A stretch of 64,000 nt of DNA from Triadica sebifera (lineage: Eukaryota > Streptophyta > Magnoliopsida > Malpighiales > Euphorbiaceae). Below are positions 23,482-32,797 of the stretch, piece after piece (position 1 is the first letter of the stretch; every line of letters begins with the position of its first letter). The notes under the pieces were generated by a model, which saw only the letters and a program-made list of their open reading frames with translations, did not search any database and was not told the origin of the DNA. A program made the position numbers and the translations under genes. Location of the stretch: the NCBI GenBank assembly GCA_023653625.1, contig CM042907.1, positions 25,233,501 through 25,297,500 of the forward strand, in the 5' to 3' direction.

Positions 23482-25104
23482 TCTTGAAAAACAAATTTAG
23501 AATACACAACTCTAAATTAAATATCTCACAAAAGAAATTCACTCAAATTTTGGAGACATTACAAAAACTTCACTAAACTAGAAATATTACAAACAAAGCT
23601 CTCAACTCTCACAAACACTCAAGACTTGTAGTCTTCACTCTTAGATGGTTTAAACCTTAGAAGTGTGCCTATTTATAGGCTCAAAATTTAATCTACACCA
23701 TACATTTGGTGAAAAATATGGTATGGTAGGTAGGGATGTCAAAATGGGTCATAACACGTGAACCTGACACGCGTAACACGTAAATTTAGTGGGTTAGTGT
23801 TGCGTTTATATGGGTTCGTGTCATAAACGGGTCGACCTGTTTATAACATGGTTTAAATGAATCGTGTCATGGGTTGACACGTGAACCCATTACAATCCGC
23901 TTAAAGTTTCGTGTCGTGTCAACCCGACACGACCCATTTATGACACGCATAATTTATACTAAATATTAAAATTAATACCATAATTTTATAAAAAATAAAT
24001 ATTTAAATATATCAAATATTTAAATATGATACAAGCTGTGTGATATAAATTACTGTTTGATTATCAACAGCTCATAATTTTATTAAATAATATTTAATTC
24101 AATTTGTTTTTTTAAGATTAATTAGTTAAATTTATTATTTTTTCAAACTCATTTAATCAATTAACCAAAACTCAAACTATAAAATTCTCAAATTAATTAG
24201 ATTAGTAAGTAACTCGTACTTATATATTAATGGATTTTTTTTTCTTCTTTTCAATTTTTAATAGTTATACATTTATTTATTATTTATATATAAGGATATT
24301 TATTTAAACAAATTTATCAAAAAAATTATAATAGTCTTAATTTAATAATATATATTGATATATAAAATGCCTAAAACTATATGTTATGTCATGTAAAATA
24401 TATCTTTCATTAATCATAATGTGAATGTTATAGTGAAAATAAAATTTAATACCAATTAATACATATATTGAGCAAATTTAAATGCATCAATTAAAAAAAT
24501 TGTAATTAAATAAGATTATCAAAATATAAATGGGTCAAACAACAAATTAAAATATTAAACTTGTATATTTGTGTTTATTTGCAAAAATATTTGAATTTTG
24601 GTATTGTAATAACTTAATTTGGGTCTTGCTTTAGACATATTTTCAATTATTTTAGAAATGTTTGTTAATTTTTAGGTTATAATTGATATACAGGTTAAAT
24701 GGGTTAAGTGGATCGTATCGGGTTAAGTGGGTCGTATCGGATTAAATGGGTCGTGTCGGATTAAGTAGATAAAAATTAAACGTGTTATACGTATCGTATC
24801 GTGTAACCCATTTAATTTTCGTATCGTGTTCGTGTTGACACGATTAATAAATGGGTCGTGTTCATGTCAACCCTAATCATGTCAACAAAGCAGGTTGACA
24901 ATATCCATTTATGACACGTCAACCCGTTTTGACATCCCTAATGGTAGGTATACCTAATATGGACTTAATTTTTCAACAAATTAGGTGAAGATGGGTGTAC
25001 ATAATATTTGCTTAATTTTTCAACACAATAAACTTCATTTTTCAACAAATTGGTGGTGAATGTACCTAATATTTGAACAAATTATTTGACATTGATTTTT
25101 AACA
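23482..25104 (-). repeat. copia-C 5' LTR, split by a hAT-like element
   Basis: LTR sequence runs 23482-23730 and resumes at 24949 after the hAT element and its duplicated target. It ends at 25104. The uninterrupted copy at 18811-19236 shows the empty site ggtatggtaggtatacc. Confidence 0.9.
23731..24940. mobile_element. Non-autonomous hAT-like DNA transposon (1210 bp)
   Basis: The ends are perfect 14-bp terminal inverted repeats, TAGGGATGTCAAAA and TTTTGACATCCCTA. They are flanked by the perfect 8-bp duplication atggtagg (23723-23730 and 24941-24948). An 8-bp duplication with TAGGG-type ends is the signature of the hAT superfamily. The termini are rich in GGGTC/GACCC and cgtgt/acacg words (for example gggtcgtgtcgg near 24745), likely subterminal binding repeats. 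The middle is very AT-rich with no transposase frame. The empty site is preserved in the sister LTR. Confidence 0.93.
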
Positions 25105-25591
25105 TGTACATCTTTTTTGAAACAATTAATAATTAGTTGACAAAATATTTGGTAGATAAGACGACAGATGAGAATTAATCTTAATCATCTATTTTATGGG
25201 TAGAGATTAATTTTGATCATTCATTTGGTAGGTAAGATGGTAAGTGGAAAATGATCTTAACTATCCATTAAGTATGTGAAAATTAATTTTGGTCGTCCAT
25301 TGAGAAGGTTGAACCTTATATATAGTCTTAAAAATTCATTTGTAATTCATTCTATCCAAAAAAGGTAAGAGTAAAAAATAAAAAAGCTTAGAAAAACTTT
25401 AGTGAGAAGTTGAGTTGTGAGTGTTTGTAAACACTTTGTAAATTTTTCTTCTTTCAGTAAAAGATCTACAACAGTCCGGAGATGTATATATAATTGGCCG
25501 AACTCCATTATCAATTTGTGTCTTATTATTCCACATTTTTTTCACTTTCTTACAAATCTAATTATAGAAAAATTTGCATTATTTTCCAACA
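25105..25591 (+). repeat. copia-B 3' LTR, second piece
   Basis: The continuation of 18760-18810. It includes a TATA-like tatatata near 25318 and ends TTTTCCAACA at 25591, matching the TGTTGG start. The 5' LTR of copia-B is not in the window, so no target duplication can be checked. Confidence 0.75.
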
Positions 25592-26210
25592 CAGAGTACT
25601 TTTCAACTTGAGCTTCATTTGAGTTACTTGACTGCTTCAATTTTTCAGCTTTCCTAGGTGATGAGCGAGTGTGAAATGCCTAATGTAATTTCTTTGGGGC
25701 TATACACTTAACACTAAGGAACTCACGCCAAAAAGGTATCGATCAAGGCACCGGCCTTCTGCCTTCTCGTGCCACAGCTCAGTTTCCTTTGCCCAAAAGC
25801 CTTCTGACCGTCACGTGAGATAGCGAGTACCAGCTTGCCTTTGATAAGAAAGCCAGAGTTCGAGCGAAAGTGCCCTCATTTGACAGTCGGCTTTTTTTAT
25901 TCCTTGAGTAAGGAAGCTCCCTGGATGACTATCTAGGAAGTACTTCAGAGTTCCCAGATCCTTGATCTCAAACGCCTTACAACAATGTACCTTCCACTTT
26001 TTTATTGCCTCGACATCATCCCCAGTAAGGACAATGTCATCAACATAACGAAGTTAGTTTGATAAGTTATCTGAGACAATCTAGTTCTCGAAAGGTAAGC
26101 TTTTCTCAAGCAAGTCAGAAAGACCTTGTCAAGTCAGGAAGCCAGTCAATCCAGTCATTAGTTAGCACTACCTTCTCCTCCCTTTCAACGACCAACTAAC
26201 ACTTTGACTT
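25592..26210. other. Second organelle-like DNA block
   Basis: Its GC is distinctly higher than the flanks. The style matches the block at the window start, with long runs of unrelated short frames and no nuclear repeat signature. It contains a copia RT remnant, as plant mitochondrial genomes often do. I recognise no mitochondrial gene. It lies directly after the copia-B LTR and beside the host pseudogene region. The boundaries are approximate. Confidence 0.5.
25895..26053 (-). pseudogene. Copia reverse-transcriptase scrap in organelle-like DNA
   Basis: The minus strand reads LRYVDDIVLTGDD and continues FEIKDLGTLKYFLDSHPGS. These are the RT catalytic block (YVDD at 26036-26047) and the following conserved D-L-G-x-L-K-Y-F-L motif of Ty1/copia. 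About 53 codons are open, but no start, gag or LTR accompanies them. The frame is unusually clean for an old fossil. Plant mitochondrial genomes carry similar RT scraps, which supports the origin proposed for this block. Confidence 0.85.
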
Positions 26211-26574
26211 TACTTTAACTTATTAGATTCAGAAACATTAATTGCAAATGGATAACCTTCAATATTGAAGTAAAAAGAGAGAGATCACCACAGTTACTTC
26301 TATGATGTAAGGTGCTTAATGCATGCCAATTTCTATATATTAAACTTCTTCACTGGTGTTATTAAATAATTTTTTAAATAATTATTTAACATTCATTATT
26401 TAAAATCTTACCATTCTAAAGTTTGAACATCCATTATTTAACATCTTATTGGCATTGAATAAAATTTCTCCAATACAATTTTTTTTTATTTGTTTCCCTT
26501 TAAATTACTATACAGTGATGACTAATGAGAAGGTTGTGAAACGTGCAAACGTATAATTTCGCAGCCAGTAAAGA

Positions 26575-26698
26575 TCAGTCGTCTCAACAACATCAGCAGT
26601 TCTAATTTTTCGGTAAACTGCTTCCACTCATTGCAAAATCTTGCAACCGTCTCTTCATCCAAAACTCGATGATCTGCACCGATATTTAACTTCTCAGA
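26575..26698 (-). pseudogene. BCE2-like acyltransferase C-terminal fragment
   Basis: The minus strand reads LNIGADHRVLDEETVARF and then CNEWKQFTEKLELLMLLRR. This is the end of the catalytic domain of 2-oxoacid dehydrogenase acyltransferases, closest by pattern to the branched-chain E2 (BCE2, lipoamide acyltransferase of the mitochondrial branched-chain keto-acid dehydrogenase). The active-site motif is H-x-x-x-D-G in the family; here the Gly is Glu (HRVLDE), which would be inactivating. The reading continues beyond the usual end. Only about 40 codons remain. It lies on the same strand as, and 240 bp from, the last ATG3-like exon. Confidence 0.75.
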
Positions 26699-26933
26699 AT
26701 GCTCAAAACTATGAGTTAACTTCTAGAAACAGTTCAGTCCTTTACAACGTTGCTAATACCATCTAATACCCATGTTTAGAATCAACTCCACAAATAATTA
26801 ATACACAGGATATAGCCAATGCATGTATCATTATTATTGCAAGCAATATTTAGGAAAAAGAAAATTTAATAATTACACAAAGATACAAGCAACATGAAAT
26901 TTTCAGTAGAAAAAAAAAACTGACAAACCTTAC

Positions 26934-26990
26934 CATATCTAGTAAGCCATCCACGAGAAGTTTGATAATATTTTTCATACATAGGATGAA
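26934..26990 (-). pseudogene. ATG3-like exon piece (KYYQT...WLTRY)
   Basis: MYEKYYQTSRGWLTRY corresponds to the Y-D-K-Y-Y-Q-T-P-R-V-W-L-T-G-Y core of ATG3. The exon ends in a good donor, ATG|GTAAGG (GT at 26933-26932). The acceptor side is not obvious. The next exon, which should carry the catalytic Cys, is not found before the BCE2-like fragment. Confidence 0.75.
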
Positions 26991-27140
26991 AGCAATGTTA
27001 AAAATCTGATAAATAACTAAACAAATTTCTAAAGAACATATTGATGAATATGAATACTCATGACATTGACGAATCAGAATTTAGCAGTTGCAACATATTA
27101 ATGTTCTAGGAACTGCAAACTCCAAAAATTTACAAGTAAA

Positions 27141-27435
27141 TGTTGGATTTTAGAAAGGAGAAAAATAAGAAATAAGATAAGCAAAGAAAACCGAATATTT
27201 TAGCTGGAAACATAGGCTTCATTTTCTTCTTCATTTTCATTCTGACCAATATCTCCTCTCTAACTCACTCATATATCACTTACAACAGTCTCCTTTTATA
27301 GTGAAAGGATGACTTTTTAATCAACAGATTCATTCCTAAAAATCTTACAACTTTTCCCTCAAAATGAGAATAACCATTCCTTTTCAACCAACATGTTGAC
27401 TAATTAATCTAAGAAAAATATCATAAAATTTAACA
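27141..27435 (-). repeat. 3' LTR of the non-autonomous element
   Basis: A 295-bp copy starting TGTTGGATTTTAG and ending TTTAACA. It diverges from the other copy by substitutions and by lacking two short insertions. Confidence 0.85.
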
Positions 27436-27869
27436 CTCCTCCTTGAGATTTTTCTTAGACAAATAAAAAAAATTTCTAAATTTTCAAACTTAAATCTCCT
27501 TTAGAGAGCAATTCTCCTCCTTGATGAGATTTTGTTGGAGGTGGAAATTAAGTCGCTTTAAAACATCTTCTTGAGTTGGCTTCATCTTCTTAAATTTGCA
27601 ATTTCATTCCTTGGAGCACTATTTGTCCAAGTCTTCAAATCTTGTTTTCATTTCTTGGAACAACATTTTCCAAGTTTTCAATTTTCATTTTCTGCTAGAA
27701 CACATTTTCAGCAGCAATCTTCTTTCTCTTTTATATGGTATCGTCTTCATCAACTATAAAACTACTCCTTTGAGAGTGAGTCGAGTGAACCCATGAGAAT
27801 GCCCAAAATTCTTCAAACTCAAAAATGGCTAATGGCGATGGCATTTCAACATATTCAATAGATCATGAG

Positions 27870-28380
27870 CAGTTTTTGGACATGCAAGGTCTGTAAAACA
27901 ATATTTAGTTTGTGAACTTGATGGTCCTTTCAATCTTTCAACAAATTTCAGTTTATAGACTTGACGGTTTATATCCAATTTTCAGTTTAAAGACTTGAAG
28001 GTCTCTATCACATTTTCAATTTTAAGACTTTAAGATCTCCATCACATTTTCAGTTTTAAGACTTGAAGGTCTTTATCACATTTTTAGTTTAAAGACATGT
28101 TGGTCTTCTTGTTTTTCAGTTTAATAACATGTTGGTCCATTTCATTTCTTCAATTTCAGTTTAAAGACATGCTGGTCTTTTGTTTTTACAACAAACTCTA
28201 CAGTTTATGGACTTACTTAGGTCTCATGAACAAGATTTTGTGTGCAGTTTAAGGATTTGCAGGTCTCTTCAACATCTTTTTGCAGTTTTTGGGCACGTCA
28301 ATTCTCTGAACAAGTTTTCTTAATATAGTTTAAGGACTTGCAGGTCCTTTTGCATCAGTTTAAGGACTTGACGGTCCCTT
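27870..28380. repeat. Array of about 14 dyad-containing 23-bp repeats
   Basis: The consensus on the plus strand is cagtttaaGGACTTGCAGGTCC. Units start at about 27870, 27906, 27949, 27983, 28017, 28051, 28085, 28117, 28157, 28201, 28245, 28283, 28326 and 28356, so spacing is 30-44 bp. Each unit holds an imperfect dyad: the first and last four bases pair as GGAC/GTCC in some units and AGAC/GTCT in others, with a variable centre. Spacers are AT-rich and unrelated. It is not a CRISPR: spacing is irregular, repeats are degenerate and the host is a plant. Function is unknown. Confidence 0.8.
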
Positions 28381-28586
28381 GAACAATCTGCCATAGCTAA
28401 TAAGCCAAGAGATTTTTGCATTTTCAGATACTGAAAACAAACTTTTCACCCTTGAAGATGGGTGGTTTGACAAAGACACAAATTTGATGAAGCCTTACTT
28501 CATCTCTTGAACCAACAACCTAAAGAACATGAATTTGATTTTTAAAACATAGGTCCCACTAAGAACATGAGTACTATGATACTATT

Positions 28587-28920
28587 TGTTGGAGTTTAGA
28601 AAAGAGAAAAATAAAGAAAAAGGATAAGCAAAGAGGAAAAAACTCTACAAAATATGCAACAAAATAAAAACGAATTTTTTAGCTAGAAACATAAGCTTCT
28701 TTTTCTTCTTCATTTTCACTACAATAATTGTAGAATATCTCCTCTCTAACTCGCTCGCATATCAATTACAACAACCTCCTTTTACAATGAAATGATGATT
28801 TTGTAGTCAACAAACACATTCCTAAAATCCTTACAACTTTTCATTAAAATGAGGTTGGTCATTCCTTTTCAACCAACATTTTGAGTAATTAATCTAAGAA
28901 AAATATCATCAAATATAGCA
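28587..28920 (-). repeat. 5' LTR of the non-autonomous element
   Basis: A 334-bp copy that begins TGTTGGAGTTTAG and ends ATAGCA. It has extra blocks (for example actctacaaaatatgcaac) relative to the other LTR. Confidence 0.85.
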
Positions 28921-28947
28921 GTAAATATAGTAATAAAATTTTCTTAC

Positions 28948-29123
28948 ATGATGTTGCCATCATATGTTCGAGTATTATCTTCATTTGGTTCATGAGCTAT
29001 GAGATAAGCATATCGAAGTGTTGTCTGCATCAAGTAGCTATACAATTCTCAGAAGTTCCTACATTCTAACAACACTACAACAATAGTGCAAAGTGATAAC
29101 TTACATGATTTGTTTCAATTAGG
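28948..29123 (-). pseudogene. ATG3-like exon, intron and exon remainder
   Basis: 29123-29105 finishes the exon interrupted by the Athila-like element (LIETNH, donor CAT|GTAAGT). The intron runs 29104-29025 with acceptor GATGCAG. The next exon, 29024-28948, reads TTLRYAYLIAHEPNEDN and then TRTYDGNI, with donor CAT|GTAAGA. The order and splice signals match an ATG3 gene, with substitutions in conserved positions. Confidence 0.78.
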
Positions 29124-30355
29124 TGATAGTTGGTGAAACTAGTCAAAAATAAATTTGTACTCTTTAATAAAGTTTGTAAATAGTGAGCATCGTCGAATCC
29201 ATAGAGATTGTATAATTATAAAATTTGAATTTCTAAGAACAAATAAATAAAAATTGGGGGTGGGGGTGGGGGATTTAGATTTTATGGAAATAAAACTCAA
29301 ACAAATAAAATAAAATTAATCAAGTAAAAATCCAGCCAAGATATATCTTAGAATTAGTTTAAATATTTTGATTATTGAATAAAAAGATGATTTTCCAATT
29401 TAAATAAATTAGTTATGAATATTAACAAGGTTTAATATTCTACCCTTCCTTAATTGTAAGTTAAATGAGCAAACATTACTAATAAGCCTTATTTATCAAT
29501 CAACTTTAAATAAACTCTTAAGATTTAAATTGAAAATAGCATTAAGAATTAGAAAAGCTACAAATTCTATTAAATTAAACAAAAGTTCGTTTATTTAAAA
29601 TAGATGGAATATTTTCATTAATACTCATTAACGATTTAATTCACTGAAACTATTTATTCACCGTTCTATTGGATCAATTGAACATATACAAATTTAATGA
29701 TCCAAATAACTCGAATTTATTCATCAAGTGAATACATTAATTAAAATAGAAAATACTCAAATACCTAATATAGAAACAGACGAATAACTAAATTCTTACA
29801 ATATAAATGAATTTTTAACAACCTTGACTAAAAAATAAAATTAGCAACACATGGCTGAAACTAAAATACTAAAATAAAAATAGAAGTGCAGAAAACTAAA
29901 GATAAAAAAACTAAAATTAAAGATTGATAAAAAGATTCTCGTTCCTACTTAATTTTACTTCTATTTATATGAAAAAAGTTCTAACCTAATTAAACTTCTA
30001 TAAGGTAATTAAAATTGAGATCATACTGATCTAAAAAAATAACTAAGAGAATATTTCTAAAAAAATCGAAATTAATCTAGACAGATTCTCATTTCTTTTC
30101 ATTTCTCTCTAAAGTGCAGGCATACTAAAACTCTTTTTCCTTTAATAAACTGCAGATAATTAGGTCAATCAGATTAATTATGATTTTTGTATTTTTTTAT
30201 CTCATTTAATTCTTCCAATTTATCTTAATTCTTCCTCATTTAATAATACCTTTCATAAAAATAAAATAAGAGACTAGTTAATGCATTATAAATTATTTTT
30301 ACCTTAAATATAGAGAAATTAAATTTTAAATATATATCTATTTTAGCACTTATCA
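29124..30355 (-). repeat. 3' LTR of the Athila-like element
   Basis: 1232 bp, diverged from the copy at 35190-36451 by many substitutions and small indels, so the insertion is not recent. It contains a G-rich run, ggggtgggggtggggg, near 29258. Confidence 0.88.
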
Positions 30356-32540
30356 AATTCCCCTACACCAAGATTTTTGTTTGTTCATAAGTAAAAATTA
30401 ATCCTATACTTACTCATCATTCTGAAAATTTTGCAAATTATGGAACTCAACCAAATTAATAATCAAAACAAAAATATTTCATAGCTCAAGTATACTTATA
30501 ATTTAAATTCCCACTTTAATCCAATATTCCTTAACTGTTATTCAAAAATATGCAAGACTTAACACCCTCTTTATAGATTTCACTTAATTCACTCAAGTGT
30601 TTAGGAAAAAATTTGGATCACTCATAATTCATGATATTAAAAAGAAATAAACCATAAATTTACCACTTTATCCCATATTTACTACCCAATTGAACTTAAT
30701 TCAAAAATCAAAGGGTTGCAATAAAAGTTAAGAAAAATAATACATTTAGGATCAAAAGAAAAATAAATAAAACAACACCTCAAATTGTTTTTGCAATAGA
30801 ATTAATTTTTTTTCTTGAAAATAGATAAATACATTTTATGCTCTATCATGCCTTTATTTTATTTTTTTTTGTGGATGCATTTTGTGTGTTCATCCCACCT
30901 TTCTTTGCATTTTATGCCCCATCTTATTATATCAATTCAATTCGAAATTTCATTTTTTTCTTTGAAAATACTGCATCATCTTTCAAAATGTTAAATTTTG
31001 CTTATTAAATCTTTTCATCACAAGTAAAGGTAAAAAAATATTAAAAATAATTACCCTTATTATTTACAAAAAGAAATCCGTGTCAATAAAAATTTCATAG
31101 TAAATTGCAACAATTCTAACTTAATCATGAACTCCTCAAAAAGAAATATATTCAGCAAGCCGAAATAACTTACTCAAAATTAGGCTCAAAAATCCTTACC
31201 AAAAATAGGTATAAATTAGTATTAACATCTTGCAATATTTATCAAACAAATAAAAAAAATCAGATTTTATTAAAAATTTAAACCTGTAAGTATAAATTAA
31301 CTACTACTCTTTCATTTTTCATATTAATTTAATCAAGACTCAATAAGTACATTATATTCACATGAGACAAATTTCGTGCAAAAGGAAATTATTTCTACTA
31401 TTTAGCTACTTAAGATATCATAACATGTCATTTATACGATTTAACATTTTAAGTAGCAAAAATTAATAACTGCAAAAATTAGATTCAAATATCTCTCCCC
31501 CACACCTACATCCTACATTATCTCTAATGTAGGTTGTAGGATCAAAATACATCAAATAGGCAAAAAACAAATAGAAAGACTCCTCTTAAATATCAGCTGC
31601 TCTGAGGTGGTAAATAAGGTTGCTTGAATAAATTCTGCATGTGATATTTGCTGCTATCTATCCTTATACATAATTCCTTCTATGGTTGAGATGGGCTAGC
31701 TTTCTTCTTCAGTAAATTCCAAAAATTTCATAACCATAGTTATTAATTCCTCAAATCAGCAAATAAATTAACAACAACAATTCATAGCAGAAATTCCAAC
31801 ACCAATTGTCAATGAAAGCAATAAATAAATGCAACTCAATATCAAAGCTAAAATTCAATCAAACCAAAGAATTTCAGAATATCATTACCACCCAATATAA
31901 TCAATTCATACATAACAAAAATAATGCATCTCTCAATTAATTCAAAGCTTTTTTAATCATAACTCATTGTATCAATTTTCAATATTAGTACTGAATTTCT
32001 GCAAAATTCAAGCTGAACAAAGAAATTCCAATCAAATACCCATTTATAATTTCTCTTAATTTCGGCAATTTCTATATGAAGAAGCTCAGTCCAGTGACTT
32101 ACCCAGTACCCGAAAATTTCAAATCAGTGATTAATTCCTAATTAATTCAAAACTCATATGAAAAATATCAAAGCAATGATTTGATCAAAGACCCATTACC
32201 AAGTATAAACAATTTCAGCACTCAATCTTCAAATTTCATCAAGATCCAATCAATATTTAGTAATACCCATATGAAAAATTTGCAAATTAGTGACTCATTC
32301 AACCTATCCATCATCTACAATTCTCAAATGCAGCAATAAATCTTCATTTTTTCAAAACCCAATCTATAAAATCGCAAACCCATATGAAATCAAAGACCCA
32401 TTACCTTTTAATTCCAATGTCAGCAAGAAATCTATGCTTTTCTTCAAGCTTCAGTCAATATTCAACAACACCAATTCATTCTCACAAGATAAATAATAGA
32501 AAAATATAAGAGACTGTTGAAGCTTGGGTCTTGATTTTCA
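30356..32540. other. Non-coding interior of the Athila-like element
   Basis: It occupies the place where pol should be. It is AT-rich with no conserved domain on either strand. From about 31700 to 32480 it repeats short phrases such as catatgaaaaat, caaagacccattacc and aatttcagca. These look like gene-leader or intron sequence rather than retrotransposon sequence. I see no gene. Confidence 0.55.
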
Positions 32541-32797
32541 AAGAAAGGAGTGGCTGGTGAATGATGATTGAAGCGGTTGCGACATGCATCGGTGTTGGAG
32601 GAGAAATGGCCGGAAGGAGCTGGTGTCGCCGTGGGTGAGTGGTGCCAGCGTCTTTCCTTGCGTCGATTTTGAAGGAGGTGACGGTGGAGAATCATTTGGA
32701 CGTGATCGCGTCTGGTTGGTGAGCGCGGTGATCGCGCGGCTGTGGAGGAGAGCGGCTGGTGGCACGGAAATTTGAAGGAGAGGTGGCTGGCGGTTGA
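32541..32797 (-). other. GC-rich foreign segment joined to the Athila-like protease
   Basis: This island of clearly higher GC begins exactly where the retroelement protease frame should reach its active-site Asp. On the minus strand the open frame runs on from the protease (RIDRAM) into Ser/Pro/Arg-rich sequence with no family resemblance. It looks like captured host DNA, perhaps a gene leader or first exon. I cannot name the source. Confidence 0.5.

Larger units (their letters stand above)
18811..25104 (-). mobile_element. copia-C: reverse-strand Ty1/copia element nested in the copia-B LTR
   Basis: The LTRs are 18811-19236 (3' copy) and 23482-25104 (5' copy, interrupted by a hAT element; about 405 bp without it). 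Next to the 5' LTR, the complement of 23468-23479 is TGGTATCAGAGC, the initiator tRNA-Met primer site. The complement of 19237-19250 is a purine tract (cattgaggaggag). The 5' LTR edge has decayed from TGTTG to tcttg on the plus strand. Flanks are ggtag and tgtac, at best a diverged target duplication. Without the hAT insertion the element is about 5.1 kb. Confidence 0.92.
27141..28920 (-). mobile_element. Non-autonomous 1.8-kb LTR element with an internal repeat array
   Basis: The LTRs are 27141-27435 and 28587-28920, with TG...CA ends, flanked by the perfect target duplication gtaaa (27136-27140 and 28921-28925). The complement of 27436-27445 is the purine tract ggaggag beside the 3' LTR. 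Beside the 5' LTR the minus strand reads tagtatcatagt, a decayed tRNA-Met-type primer site. The interior, 1151 bp, has no gag-pol frame; its main content is the array at 27870-28380. The element needs proteins from elsewhere. It sits in an intron of the ATG3-like pseudogene. Confidence 0.88.

Noticed and set aside
27870..28380. Repeat array considered as a CRISPR
   Set aside because: Repeats are degenerate, spacing is irregular (30-44 bp), no cas genes are present, and it lies inside a plant LTR element.
32584..32775. Plus-strand frame in the GC-rich island
   Set aside because: It overlaps the minus-strand frame, has no recognisable domain and is explained by the GC content.
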